The translations under genes were made by a program, and so were the position numbers. The notes beneath the pieces are model-generated. The model was given only the letters and a program-made list of their open reading frames with translations. It had not been told where the DNA came from and made no database searches. A DNA stretch of 38,966 bases, taken from assembly GCA_020845855.1 (NCBI GenBank), contig JADLEZ010000132.1, positions 1 to 38,966 on the forward strand. The letters run 5' to 3'. Positions 8,903-17,368 of this stretch are shown piece by piece (the first letter of the stretch is position 1; the number at the start of each line of letters is the position of its first letter). Origin of the DNA: Burkholderiales bacterium (GTDB taxonomy: Bacteria; Pseudomonadota; Gammaproteobacteria; Burkholderiales; Casimicrobiaceae).

Positions 8903-9459
8903 TGAACGACCCCCACGCTCGCGGCAACAACAAAGGCGCCGCTCGCTGCCCCCTGAGGGGGCGCACCCGTCCCTTGGGGCGGCCCTGCGGGACGGGGCTT
9001 ACGGCGCTTGCCGCGCTGCTCGTCTGCTCCGTCGCCTTCGCCCAGTCGCCCAACTTCGACGCGATGCGCGGCCGCACGCCGGTCGCCGACGAGACCAAGC
9101 CGCCGCTTTTGACCAATCCCGAGAACAAGGACCTGCGGCGCGAGCGCGCGTACTCCATGCAGCCGCCGACCATTCCGCACAAGATCGACAACTACCAGGT
9201 CGACCTTCACGTCAACGCGTGCCTCGGCTGCCACAGCCGCGGGCGCGCCGCCGTCACCCAGGCGGTCGCGGTGAGCGTGAGCCACTACATGGACCGCGAC
9301 GGCAACTTCCTGGCGGAGATCTCGCCGCGCCGGTATTTCTGCGAGCAGTGCCACGTGACACAGGTGGATGCCAAGCCGCTGGTGGGGAACCGCTTCGTGG
9401 ACGTCGACGAAGTCATCAAGCAAGCCGTCGCGCCGGCCAAGCCGCCGGTGAAGAAGTAG
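8902..9459 (+). CDS. napB: NapB, periplasmic diheme cytochrome c
   Basis: Electron-transfer subunit passing electrons from NapC to NapA. Two heme motifs are present, CLGCH and CEQCH. The conserved N-terminal region reads RGRTPVADETKPPLL. The start is GTG at 8902, overlapping the napA TAG, giving 185 aa. The signal peptide is odd: residues about 16-32 are encoded by the palindromic repeat at 8948-8996, which supplies four arginines of the n-region before the hydrophobic core LTALAALLVCSVAFA. A TTG at 8974, the first base of the repeat loop, would give a short and more normal signal peptide (MGRPCGTGLTALAALL), so the true start is open. Confidence 0.93.
   Translation: MNDPHARGNNKGAARCPLRGRTRPLGRPCGTGLTALAALLVCSVAFAQSPNFDAMRGRTPVADETKPPLLTNPENKDLRRERAYSMQPPTIPHKIDNYQVDLHVNACLGCHSRGRAAVTQAVAVSVSHYMDRDGNFLAEISPRRYFCEQCHVTQVDAKPLVGNRFVDVDEVIKQAVAPAKPPVKK
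8948..8996 (+). repeat. Double-hairpin repeat inside the napB signal-peptide coding region
   Basis: First hairpin: GCCCCC-TGA-GGGGGC (8948-8962). Second hairpin: CCCGTCCC (8966-8973) pairs with GGGACGGG (8989-8996) around TTGGGGCGGCCCTGC, which is identical to the loop of the copies at 1-127 although the stems differ. The element is read through in frame by napB. Confidence 0.85.
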
Positions 9460-9462
9460 CCC

Positions 9463-10059
9463 GTGCGCCCGCTCGCCGAGCTGCTCAAGCGGTACTGGGC
9501 GACCATCCGCCGGCCGAGCCGCCACTACAGCCTGGGCTTCCTCGTGGTCGGCGGCTTCATCGCGGGCGTGGTCTTCTGGGGCGGCTTCAACACCGCCATG
9601 GAGCTCACCAACACCGAGGCCTTCTGCACCGGCTGTCACGAGATGCGCGACAACGTGTACGTCGAGCTCCAGCGCACGATCCACTACACCAACCGCTCGG
9701 GCGTGCGCGCGGTGTGCCCCGACTGCCACGTGCCGCACGACTGGACCGACAAGATCGCCCGCAAGATGCAGGCGTCCAAGGAAGTGTGGGGCAAGATCTT
9801 CGGCACCATCGACACCCGCGAGAAGTTCCTCGACCATCGCCTCGCCCTCGCGCAGAACGAGTGGGTGCGGATGAAGGCGAACAACTCGCTCGAATGCCGC
9901 AACTGCCACGGCGCGGACAGCATGGACTTCACGCGGCAGAGCCCGCGCGCCGCGGACATGCACGCGCGCTTCCTCGTCACCGGCCAGAAGACCTGCATCG
10001 ACTGCCACAAGGGCATTGCCCACCGCCTGCCCGACATGGGCCTCGTCTCCGTGCAGTAA
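9463..10059 (+). CDS. napC: NapC, membrane-anchored tetraheme cytochrome c
   Basis: NapC/NirT-family quinol dehydrogenase that feeds electrons from the quinol pool to NapB and NapA. One N-terminal transmembrane anchor (about residues 24-42, [19 protein letters not shown]) precedes four heme motifs: CTGCH, CPDCH, CRNCH and CIDCH. The protein is 198 aa, the usual size. The start is GTG at 9463, three bases after the napB stop. It completes napEDABC; napF, napG and napH are absent, so electrons are expected to enter through NapC only. Confidence 0.96.
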   Translation: MRPLAELLKRYWATIRRPSRHYSLGFLVVGGFIAGVVFWGGFNTAMELTNTEAFCTGCHEMRDNVYVELQRTIHYTNRSGVRAVCPDCHVPHDWTDKIARKMQASKEVWGKIFGTIDTREKFLDHRLALAQNEWVRMKANNSLECRNCHGADSMDFTRQSPRAADMHARFLVTGQKTCIDCHKGIAHRLPDMGLVSVQ

Positions 10060-10129
10060 CGCACCCTCGCGTTGGTGGTTGGAGCCCGCACGCGCAGTGC
10101 CGATCCGGCGCCGCGCTAAACTGTCGCGC

Positions 10130-11761
10130 GTGTCCACCTCCTTCGCTACCGTGGTTTCGCAAGTGCTGGCCGCCACGCCGCTGCGCCACCCCGCGTTCCG
10201 CGGGTACTATTTCGGCTCGATCGGCATCGCCCTCGGATACACCATGCAGGCGACGATGGCGGCGTGGCTCATGACGACCCTGACGCCGTCGGCGCTCATG
10301 GTCGCGCTGGTGCAGACCATGAGCACGGCGCCGGCGATCCTGTTCGGCCTCGTCGCCGGCGCGCTGGCGGATATCGTCGAGCGCCGTCACGTTCTCCTCG
10401 TGACCAGCATCGCCTTGCTCGCCGGCACCGTCGTGCTCGGCCTCGTCACGCTCGCGGGTCTGATGACGCCGTGGGCGCTGTTGGTGCTCACGTTCGTGAT
10501 CGGCGCCGCGTTCATGTTCTACGTGCCGGCCGCGCAGGCGAGCATCAACGAGCTCGTCGCCCGCGTCGAGGTGCCGAAGGCGGTCGCACTCGGCGCGATC
10601 GCCATGAATGTGTCGCGCGCGGTCGGCCCCGCGCTCGCGGGCGCGCTCACGGCGTGGATCGGATCCGGCAGCGCCTTCCTCGCGAGCGCGGTGTTCTTCA
10701 CCGGCATGATCTTCGTCGTCCGCTCCTGGCAGCCGCAGCCGCCCGCGCTCCCCGGTATCCCGGAGACCCTGCTGGGCGGGATCTTCAGCGGCCTGCGGTT
10801 TCTGCGGCATTCGGCGCCGATGCGGGCGATCATGCTGCGCAACCTCACGTTCTGCTTTTGCGCGAGCGCGGTGTACGCATTGCTGCCGGTGATCGCGCGC
10901 GACCAACTCGATCTCGGCGCCGGCGGCTTCGGGCTGCTCTTCGGCTGCTTCGGCGCCGGGGCGGTCGTCGCGTCGCTCAACCTTCCCGCCGCGCTCGGCA
11001 AGCATTCGCTGCAACGGATGGTGGTCGCCGCGTCGCTCCTGTTCGTGATCGCGTGCACGCTGCTCGCGGCCACCGGGATCCCGGCGCTGGCCATGATCGG
11101 AACGTTCGGCTGCGGCGCCGCCTGGGCCGGCGTGCTCGTGTCGCTCAGCGCGGGAACGCAGAGCGTGGCGCCGGCATGGGTGCGCGCGCGCATGGCCGGG
11201 ATGTCGTTCGTCACCGCCCAGACCGCGCTCGCTGTCGGCAGCGTGCTGTGGGGTGTCGTCGCCACCTGGCGGGGGACGCGCGTGTCGCTGCTGGCGGCGG
11301 CGGTGACGTTTCTCGCGCTGCTCGCGCTGCACCGGCGCGTGCGCGTGCGCCTGGGCGGCGAGAAGGATGTCCTGCCCGGCGCACAGGCGGGCGAGATCGC
11401 GGTGCTCGCCGAGCCTGAGCCCGACGACGGTCCGGTGCTGATCCAGATCGAGTACCGAATCCTGCCGCAGAGCCGCGATGCGTTCCTGCGCGCGATGCGC
11501 GCGATGGGGCCGTTGCGCCGCCGCAATGGCGCCCTCAGCTGGCGGGTGTTCCGCGACCTTGGGCAAGACGGCGTGTTCGTCGAGCGTTACATCGTGAGCT
11601 CGTGGGCGGAGTACGTGCGCCTGCGCTCGCGCATGACCGTGGCCGACTGGCAACGGATCGACGAGGTCTCGCGTCACCAGCGTGAAGGCGCGGAGATCCG
11701 GGTTTCGCGCTTCCTGGGCGTGGACCTTCCGGAAGGACGGCAACCGGCCGCGCGGAAATAG
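10130..11761 (+). CDS. MFS transporter of the TMFS (transmembrane secretion effector) type
   Basis: About 543 aa from a GTG at 10130 (MSTSFATVV). The N-terminal 400 residues are MFS-like, with TPLRHPAFRGYYFGSIGIALG and about 12 hydrophobic segments, and ADIVERRHVLL in the 2-3 loop. The C-terminal 140 residues form a soluble domain (VLIQIEYRILPQSRDAFLRAM ... VERYIVSSWAEYVRL) resembling a ferredoxin-like monooxygenase/antibiotic-monooxygenase fold. That overall arrangement fits PF05977. The substrate is unknown; relatives are annotated as enterobactin or drug exporters. It starts 70 bp after napC and may be co-transcribed with it, but a functional link is not evident. Confidence 0.88.
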   Translation: MSTSFATVVSQVLAATPLRHPAFRGYYFGSIGIALGYTMQATMAAWLMTTLTPSALMVALVQTMSTAPAILFGLVAGALADIVERRHVLLVTSIALLAGTVVLGLVTLAGLMTPWALLVLTFVIGAAFMFYVPAAQASINELVARVEVPKAVALGAIAMNVSRAVGPALAGALTAWIGSGSAFLASAVFFTGMIFVVRSWQPQPPALPGIPETLLGGIFSGLRFLRHSAPMRAIMLRNLTFCFCASAVYALLPVIARDQLDLGAGGFGLLFGCFGAGAVVASLNLPAALGKHSLQRMVVAASLLFVIACTLLAATGIPALAMIGTFGCGAAWAGVLVSLSAGTQSVAPAWVRARMAGMSFVTAQTALAVGSVLWGVVATWRGTRVSLLAAAVTFLALLALHRRVRVRLGGEKDVLPGAQAGEIAVLAEPEPDDGPVLIQIEYRILPQSRDAFLRAMRAMGPLRRRNGALSWRVFRDLGQDGVFVERYIVSSWAEYVRLRSRMTVADWQRIDEVSRHQREGAEIRVSRFLGVDLPEGRQPAARK

Positions 11762-11862
11762 CGAACTTCCGACTCGGGTCGCGCTATTTTTAGCGAGGCC
11801 CGGCCGCCGTATCGGGACAACGCGATAATGGCGGGATCGCTTCCTGAAGGGACGTTCGGTTC

Positions 11863-12942
11863 ATGCGCATCTTCAACTTCAGCCCCGGTCCGGCGATGCT
11901 GCCCGAGCCGGTCCTGCGCGAGGCCGCTGCCGAGATGCTCGACTGGCACGGCACCGGAATGGGCGTCATGGAGATGAGCCATCGCGGCAAGGAATTCGTC
12001 TCCATCGCCGACAAGGCCGAGGCCGACCTGCGCGCGCTGCTCGCGATCGGCGACGACTACGAGGTGCTGTTCCTGCAGGGCGGGGCGATCGGCGAGAACG
12101 CCATCGTGCCCATGAACCTCTTCGGCGGCCACACGGTCGCCGACTACATCCACACCGGGGAGTGGTCGAAGAAGTCGATCAAGGAGGCCGGCAAGTACGG
12201 CCGGGTCAACGTCGCCGCGTCGTCGGAGGCGGACGGCTTCACCCGCATTCCCGAGCGCTCCACGTGGCGGCTCACGCCCGGGGCGGCGTATGTGCACATT
12301 TGCGGCAACGAGACGATCGGCGGCGTGGAGTACCACTGGACGCCGGACGTGGGCGGCGTGCCGCTGGTGGCGGACATGTCGTCGCACATCCTGTCGCGGC
12401 CGCTGCCCGTCGGGAAGTACGGCGTGATCTACGCCGGCGCGCAGAAGAACATCGGCCCCGCGGGGCTCACCATCGTGATCGCGCGCAAGGACCTCCTCGA
12501 CCGCGCGCTGCCGATCACGCCGTCCGCGTTCCATTGGAAGGAGCAGGCGGCGGCGGACTCGATGCTCAACACGCCGCCGACCTACGCGATCTACGTCGCG
12601 GGACTGGTGTTCGAATGGCTGCTGGCGCAGGGCGGCCTGCCCGCGATCGAGCAGAAGAACATCGCCAAGGCGAAGCTCCTCTACGACTGCCTCGACGGCA
12701 CGCGCTTTTTCACGAGCCCCGTGCGCCGGGAGGACCGCTCGCGCATGAACGTGCCGTTCAAGCTGCCGGATCCGGCGCTCGACGAGCCGTTCCTGAAGGG
12801 TGCGAAGGAGCGCGGCATGGTGCAGCTCAAGGGGCACCGCTCGGTGGGGGGCATGCGCGCGTCGATCTACAACGCGATGCCGATCGAGGGCGTGCGTGCG
12901 CTGGTCGAGTGGATGAAAGAGTTCGAGCGGAAGCATGGATAG
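11863..12942 (+). CDS. serC: Phosphoserine aminotransferase SerC
   Basis: PLP enzyme converting 3-phosphohydroxypyruvate to phosphoserine in serine synthesis, and also active in pyridoxal phosphate synthesis. The N-terminus [18 protein letters not shown] is characteristic. The PLP lysine is K195 in [10 protein letters not shown]. The C-terminus [21 protein letters not shown] is the family hallmark. At 359 aa it is full length. GAAGGGA-type purines precede the ATG. A GATAAT at 11824-11829 could be a -10 element, but no good -35 is seen. serA follows after 75 bp, making a serine pathway pair. Confidence 0.96.
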   Translation: MRIFNFSPGPAMLPEPVLREAAAEMLDWHGTGMGVMEMSHRGKEFVSIADKAEADLRALLAIGDDYEVLFLQGGAIGENAIVPMNLFGGHTVADYIHTGEWSKKSIKEAGKYGRVNVAASSEADGFTRIPERSTWRLTPGAAYVHICGNETIGGVEYHWTPDVGGVPLVADMSSHILSRPLPVGKYGVIYAGAQKNIGPAGLTIVIARKDLLDRALPITPSAFHWKEQAAADSMLNTPPTYAIYVAGLVFEWLLAQGGLPAIEQKNIAKAKLLYDCLDGTRFFTSPVRREDRSRMNVPFKLPDPALDEPFLKGAKERGMVQLKGHRSVGGMRASIYNAMPIEGVRALVEWMKEFERKHG

Positions 12943-12948
12943 GGGACA

Positions 12949-13010
12949 CCCCTCACCCGCCCTGTCGGGCACCCTCTCCCCGCGTGCGGGGAGAGGGCCG
13001 GGGTGAGGGG
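12949..13010. repeat. Nested hairpin repeat between serC and serA
   Basis: An outer inverted repeat CCCCTCACCC/GGGTGAGGGG flanks an inner one, CCCTCTCCCCGC-GT-GCGGGGAGAGGG (12972-12997). This is the common proteobacterial REP-like hairpin. It fills nearly the whole serC-serA gap and could lower read-through or stabilise serC mRNA. GGTGAGGGG is also the purine-rich stretch just upstream of the serA ATG. Confidence 0.85.
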
Positions 13011-13017
13011 CTTGCAC

Positions 13018-14202
13018 ATGACCAAGTATCAAATCCTCACGATCAACCAGATCTCGAGCCACGGCCTGCACCGCTTCCCCGCCGCGCGCTACGCGGTCGG
13101 CAAGGTGTGCGAGCAGCCGGACGCGATCCTGGTGCGCTCGCACGACATGCACGGCATGGCGATCCCGGCGAGCGTGAAGGCGGTCGGGCGCGCAGGGGCG
13201 GGTACCAACAACATCCCGGTCGCCGCGATGTCCGAGCGCGGCGTCCCGGTGTTCAACGCGCCGGGCGCGAACGCCAACGCGGTGAAGGAGCTGGTGCTCG
13301 CGGCGCTCCTCATGTCCGCCCGCAACGTCGCCCCGGCGCTCGGCTACGTCGCGAGCCTCGATGCCCGCGACGCCGACCTCGAGGCAAGGGTCGAAGGCGG
13401 CAAGAAGCAGTTCGCCGGCGTGGAGCTGCCGCACCGCACGCTCGGCATCGTCGGGCTCGGGGCGATCGGCGGCCTGGTCGCCGACACCGCGATCAAGCTC
13501 GGCATGAAGGTGATCGGATTCGACCCCGAGATCACGGTCGACGCCGCATGGCGGCTGCACTCGGGCGTGCGCCGCGCGCACAGCATCGAGGACGCGCTGA
13601 AGCAGTCCGACTTCGTCACCTTGCACGTGCCGCTGTCCGGTGCGACCCGTAACCTCATGAACGCCGCGCGCTTCGCGGCCATGAAGCCGGGCGCGGCGCT
13701 GCTCAACTTCGCGCGCGACGGCATCGTCGACGACGAGGCGGCCCTGGCGGCGCTCGCCTCGCAACGCCTCAAGGCGTACTTCACCGACTTCCCGAGTCCG
13801 CGCCTGCTGCACCATCCCGGCGTGGTCGCGCTGCCGCACCTGGGCGCCTCCACGGCCGAAGCGGAGGAGAACTGCGCGGTCATGGTGGTCGACCAGGTGC
13901 GCGAGTACTTGGAGCACGGCAGCATCCAGAACTCGGTCAACTTCCCGGCTCTGGAGATGATGCGCGAGTCGCCGTTCCGGATCGCGATCGCCAACGCCAA
14001 CGTGCCCAACATGCTGGGCCAGATCTCGACCACCATGGCGCAGGCGGGGCTCAACATCCACAACATGCTCAACAAGTCGCGCGGCGAGATGGCGTTCACG
14101 CTGGTCGACGTCGACAGCCCGGTCGCCGACGGCGTCGTCGGTGCCCTCGAGGCGATCCACGGCGTGCTCTCGGTCCGCTACATCCCGGCCGAAGGCGACT
14201 GA
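13018..14202 (+). CDS. serA: D-3-phosphoglycerate dehydrogenase SerA
   Basis: NAD-dependent first enzyme of serine biosynthesis, 394 aa. The N-terminal catalytic segment contains VGRAGAGTNNIPV. The Rossmann motif is GIVGLGAIGGLVAD. The substrate and catalytic region is NFARDGIVDDEAAL, and the catalytic His is in LPHLGAST. A C-terminal ACT domain (IAIANANVPNMLGQISTTMAQAGLNI) fits serine feedback control. I use the ATG at 13018; a GTG at 13003 is possible but lies in the hairpin repeat. It sits downstream of serC. Confidence 0.94.
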   Translation: MTKYQILTINQISSHGLHRFPAARYAVGKVCEQPDAILVRSHDMHGMAIPASVKAVGRAGAGTNNIPVAAMSERGVPVFNAPGANANAVKELVLAALLMSARNVAPALGYVASLDARDADLEARVEGGKKQFAGVELPHRTLGIVGLGAIGGLVADTAIKLGMKVIGFDPEITVDAAWRLHSGVRRAHSIEDALKQSDFVTLHVPLSGATRNLMNAARFAAMKPGAALLNFARDGIVDDEAALAALASQRLKAYFTDFPSPRLLHHPGVVALPHLGASTAEAEENCAVMVVDQVREYLEHGSIQNSVNFPALEMMRESPFRIAIANANVPNMLGQISTTMAQAGLNIHNMLNKSRGEMAFTLVDVDSPVADGVVGALEAIHGVLSVRYIPAEGD

Positions 14203-14252
14203 GTCAGGGTCCGGCTTCCTGTCCCAGGTGGCAAGGCGTCATTCCCGCCAAT

Positions 14253-15230
14253 CTATTCGATCACCCGATCGGCGCGCAGCAGGATCAAGCGCGGAATCGT
14301 GATGCCAAGCTCCTTCGCTGTCTTCAGATTCACCGTGAGCTCGAACCTTCGAGGCTGCTCGATCGGAAGCTCGCCCGGCCTCGCGCCGCGCAGGATGCGA
14401 TCGACGTAGCCCGCAGCGCGCCGGAACTGATCGATGAAGTCGATCGAGTAGGACATGAGCCCGCCGTCCAGCGCGAAGGGCTGAAACCCGTACATCGCCG
14501 GCAGGGCTAACGCCGCCATGCGCCGCACGATCTCGATCCGATGGGTGAAAACGCTTGGGTTTTCGATCACCACCGCGGCGTCGGGCCGCTCGCGTGCAAG
14601 TGACTCGAACGCCGGCCCGAAGGATTCCGGACGTCCGATGGCAACCCTCAGTGCCCTCAAGTTGCGCGACCGAATCACCTGTTCCGCCAACGCCGCCTGC
14701 CGCACGTTCACATCCAACTCCGGCTGATACAGCAAGGCGATGCGCTTGGCCGACGGCACCACTTCCAGCAACAGCTCGATGCGCTTGCTCAAGATGTCCA
14801 CGTTCATCGACGCCAAGCCGGTGGCGTTCTTGCCTGGACGTGCGAGGGTCTCGGCGAGCCCGGCGGACAGCGGCTCATGAACGAGGGCAAACACGATCGG
14901 AATGGCCTTCGTCATCGTCATGACCGCCACCGCAGCGGGCTGCGTCGATGCAAAAATGACGTTCGGCTTGAGTGCCACGAGCTCCGCCGCAAGCGGCGAC
15001 ATGCGCTCGGTATCGCCCTCTGCCTGCCGCCAGTCGACGACCAAGCCTCTGCCGCCGACCCAGCCAGCCGTCGCGAGCGCCTGGAAGAAGTGGTCGTACG
15101 GGCCACCAGGGGTCGGGCGGTCAGCGGTGGCGAGGATTCCGAGGCGCGCGGTTTTGGATTGCGCGACGCCGAAGATCGGCGTGAGGGTCGCGGCGCTAAC
15201 AATGGCAAATACGAACTGTCGGCGCTTCAT
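14253..15230 (-). CDS. Lone ABC-type solute-binding protein (PF04392-like)
   Basis: A 325-aa exported protein beginning MKRRQFVFAIVSAATLTPIFGVAQS, a clear signal peptide. The body matches the PF04392 ABC substrate-binding family: ARLGILATADRP, LVALKPNVIFASTQPAAVAVM, IPIVFALVHEPLSAGL, LARPGKNATGLASM and a C-terminal FELTVNLKTAKELGITIPRLILLRADRVIE. The start is the ATG at 15230, since upstream in-frame residues do not look like protein. No permease or ATPase gene is beside it. Such orphan binding proteins are common in betaproteobacteria and their ligands are mostly unknown. Confidence 0.88.
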   Translation of the reverse strand: MKRRQFVFAIVSAATLTPIFGVAQSKTARLGILATADRPTPGGPYDHFFQALATAGWVGGRGLVVDWRQAEGDTERMSPLAAELVALKPNVIFASTQPAAVAVMTMTKAIPIVFALVHEPLSAGLAETLARPGKNATGLASMNVDILSKRIELLLEVVPSAKRIALLYQPELDVNVRQAALAEQVIRSRNLRALRVAIGRPESFGPAFESLARERPDAAVVIENPSVFTHRIEIVRRMAALALPAMYGFQPFALDGGLMSYSIDFIDQFRRAAGYVDRILRGARPGELPIEQPRRFELTVNLKTAKELGITIPRLILLRADRVIE

Positions 15231-15295
15231 CTCGAGCCGCGCTTCCTGAACGCGCTCCTGGCCGGCATCGATCGAGGCGGCGGGTCTCCCGCGGC

Positions 15296-15409
15296 TTACG
15301 TAGCAGCGATGGCCGGCGGGGCGTCGGTGTACATGTTGGACACCCGAGCGCCGATTGGGATGCATCCCGCGACGAGCAGCGCCAGCACGAAACAAGCCAG
15401 GATCTTCAC
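15296..15409 (-). CDS. Small putative lipoprotein (37 aa)
   Basis: A short frame from GTG at 15409 reads VKILACFVLALLVAGC and then about 21 polar residues ending DAPPAIAAT with a TAA. LVAG-C is a perfect lipobox after a hydrophobic core, giving a mature peptide of about 22 residues. No strong ribosome site is visible and the start is GTG, so the call is tentative. It lies 65 bp upstream of the minus-strand binding-protein gene and is divergent from kbp. Confidence 0.5.
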   Translation of the reverse strand: MKILACFVLALLVAGCIPIGARVSNMYTDAPPAIAAT

Positions 15410-15512
15410 GATTTCGCCAGGGGGAGGGGCAATGCCGCTAGCGTAACAAAAAATCGGCGCCCGCGTGGTGTAAGCTCTTGGACCCCCTCGACCAACAACC
15501 AAGGAGCAGCAA

Positions 15513-16016
15513 ATGTCCCTCATCAGTTTCGTCAAGGAAGCCGGCGAGAAGCTCTTCGGGCGCGGCAAGGCGCAGGCGGCCATGACCGAGGTCCAGGCCG
15601 ATCCGGGCAACGACGCCAAGATCAAGGCTGCCAACGACGCGGCCGGCGACGCGATCCTCGACTACATCAAGGCGCAGAGCCTGTCCGCGACCGGATTGAC
15701 CGTGACCTTCGACGGCGCCAGCTCGACCGTCAAGGTGTACGGCATCGCGGCCGACCAGGCCACCAAGGAGAAAATCGCGCTCGCCGCGGGCAACGTGGCC
15801 GGCGTGGTCGCGGTCGACAACCAGATGACGGTCGACCAGAGCGCCCCGGAAGCGACCTACTACACCGTGAAGTCCGGCGACAACCTGTCCAAGATCTCCA
15901 AGGCGAGCTACGGCGATCCTAACAAGTACATGGTCATCTTCGAGGCCAACCGCCCGATGCTGCAACACCCCGACAAGATCTACCCGGGGCAGGTGCTGCG
16001 CATCCCGCCGCAATAG
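15513..16016 (+). CDS. kbp: Kbp/YgaU-like BON and LysM domain protein
   Basis: A 167-aa protein with the layout of E. coli YgaU (Kbp, a potassium-binding protein). The N-terminus MSLISFVKEAGEKLFG is followed by a BON domain at about residues 40-110 (VTFDGASSTVKVYGIA, GNVAGVVAVDNQM). A C-terminal LysM domain covers about 115-167 (YYTVKSGDNLSKISKASYGD, PDKIYPGQVLRIP). There is no signal peptide, consistent with Kbp. AAGGAG lies eight bases before the ATG. It stands alone between minus-strand genes. Confidence 0.92.
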   Translation: MSLISFVKEAGEKLFGRGKAQAAMTEVQADPGNDAKIKAANDAAGDAILDYIKAQSLSATGLTVTFDGASSTVKVYGIAADQATKEKIALAAGNVAGVVAVDNQMTVDQSAPEATYYTVKSGDNLSKISKASYGDPNKYMVIFEANRPMLQHPDKIYPGQVLRIPPQ

Positions 16017-16060
16017 CGGTTAGGTGAACGGATCCTGGGTGCGGACGATTTCGGGCGGAG

Positions 16061-16444
16061 CTACTGCCAGGATGGCGGTGTCTCGTTGCTCTTGCGGAAT
16101 GCACTCGCACGTTCGTTCTCGATGGGGCGAACTTCGAACGTGAGTCCGTACGCCAGGCACGGATTCTGTGCGGCGGTGGCGGCGGCCTCTTCCAGGCTGG
16201 CAGCGACGATGAACCAATAGCCGCCGATGAGCTCCTTGGCCTCGGCGAAGGGGCCGTCGGTGATGTGGCCGCGAGCGACGAGCTTGCCGCCGCTCGCGAG
16301 CCGGTGACCGCGCCTGAATCTGCCCATGGCGACCATGTCTTCGTACCAGGCATAGAAGCGGTCGATGGCGGCCTCGACCTCGGAGGGAGAAGCTGACGCG
16401 TCCCACTGTCCGCGCGAGAGGAGCAGGTACTCGGATTCGGGCAT
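16061..16444 (-). CDS. YCII-related / DGPF domain protein
   Basis: A 127-aa cytoplasmic protein starting MPESEYLLLSRGQWDAS. It contains the signature DGPFAEAKELIGGYWFIVAAS of the DGPF (YCII-related) family, a small ferredoxin-like fold often found near ECF sigma factors. GGAGA lies upstream of the ATG. Its biochemical role is unknown. It is 29 bp downstream of the VOC protein gene, so the two are probably co-transcribed, a pairing often seen for DGPF and PhnB-like genes. No ECF sigma factor is present here. Confidence 0.88.
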   Translation of the reverse strand: MPESEYLLLSRGQWDASASPSEVEAAIDRFYAWYEDMVAMGRFRRGHRLASGGKLVARGHITDGPFAEAKELIGGYWFIVAASLEEAAATAAQNPCLAYGLTFEVRPIENERASAFRKSNETPPSWQ

Positions 16445-16473
16445 GGTGCTTCTCCGTCGGGGCTCGCTCGGTT

Positions 16474-16956
16474 TCAGCCGCGCCGTGCCGCTTCGATGGC
16501 GGCGACGTCGATTTTTCTCATCTGCATCATCGCGTCGAAAGCTCGCTTGGCAGCGGCGCGATCGGGCCCGGTGAACGCTTCGGTCAAAGCCGTTGGCGTG
16601 ATTTGCCACGACAGGCCCCACTTGTCCTTGCACCAGCCGCATGCGCTCTCCTGGCCGCCATTGCCGACGATCGCGTCCCAGTAGCGATCGGTTTCCGCCT
16701 GGTCGGCGGTTGCGACCTGGAACGAGAACGCTTCGTTGTGCTTGAAGGCGGGCCCGCCGTTGAGGCCAAGGCAGGGAATGCCAAGGACGCTAAATTCCAC
16801 CGTCAATACATCCCCTTCCTTGCCGGATGGATAGTCTCCCGGCGCGCGATGGACCGCGCCCACGGATGAATCGGGAAAGGTCTTGGCGTAAAAGCGCGCG
16901 GCTTCTTCGGCGCCGCCGTCGTACCAAAGACAGATCGTGTTCTTTGCTGGCTTCAT
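16474..16956 (-). CDS. PhnB-like VOC family protein
   Basis: A 160-aa protein of the PhnB/3-demethylubiquinone-9-methyltransferase-like group (PF06983) in the vicinal-oxygen-chelate fold. Typical segments are KNTICLWYDGGAEEAARFYA near the start, VEFSVLGIPCLGLNGGP, FKHNEAFSFQV, CGWCKDKWGLSWQITP and AFDAMMQMRKIDVAAIEAA at the end. The ATG at 16956 has AGGA upstream. The frame is open further upstream to 17364, but that part is a different, antitoxin-like sequence. The enzymatic role is unknown. Confidence 0.88.
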   Translation of the reverse strand: MKPAKNTICLWYDGGAEEAARFYAKTFPDSSVGAVHRAPGDYPSGKEGDVLTVEFSVLGIPCLGLNGGPAFKHNEAFSFQVATADQAETDRYWDAIVGNGGQESACGWCKDKWGLSWQITPTALTEAFTGPDRAAAKRAFDAMMQMRKIDVAAIEAARRG

Positions 16957-17121
16957 CGTTTCCTCCACGTGGCCATTGCGTTGACGGTTGGCCCACGCCG
17001 GGCCGCGATGCGGCGTCGACCTGGGTAACCTTACGACGAACGGGGAGCGGCCGAATCGACATTCCCGAGTTTGCGCTTGATGACCGGTCGGGGGATCGGT
17101 GAGGACCTCGTGGCCGCTCCC

Positions 17122-17364
17122 TTCCCAGAGCTCGTCGCGCGTCCAGCGCTCGGCACGGACCGCGCGCTGTTTCTCGAGGCGGACACGAGGGCCGCGCGCG
17201 GGGTGCCGTAGAACCCATGCCCCGGTTCGGTGCACTGGCCGTGCGACGGGCTTTTTGTGACTGGTCACGACGTAGCTGCGCCCTTCGCGGATTCGGCGCA
17301 AAAGCAGGGAGAACTTGCGGTTGGCGTCGGCCGCCGAGATACGTTCTTCCATGACACTCTTCAA
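17122..17364 (-). pseudogene. Phd/YefM-type antitoxin remnant
   Basis: From TTG at 17364 (or ATG at 17352) the frame reads MEERISAADANRKFSLLLRRIREGRSYVVTSH, a good match to the N-terminal DNA-binding half of Phd/YefM antitoxins. About 20 unusual residues follow (17180-17240), then the frame again looks family-like (RLEKQRAVRAERWTRDELWE). Reading the middle in the next frame gives more typical residues, which suggests two compensating indels. No stop follows at the expected C-terminus; the frame runs on into the VOC gene. No toxin gene is adjacent. I infer a decaying, orphaned antitoxin. Confidence 0.5.
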
Positions 17365-17368
17365 GTAG

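Noticed and set aside
11782-11795. CGCTA-TTTT-TAGCG as a terminator after the TMFS gene
   Set aside because: Only a 5-bp stem and the T stretch is in the loop, not after the stem.
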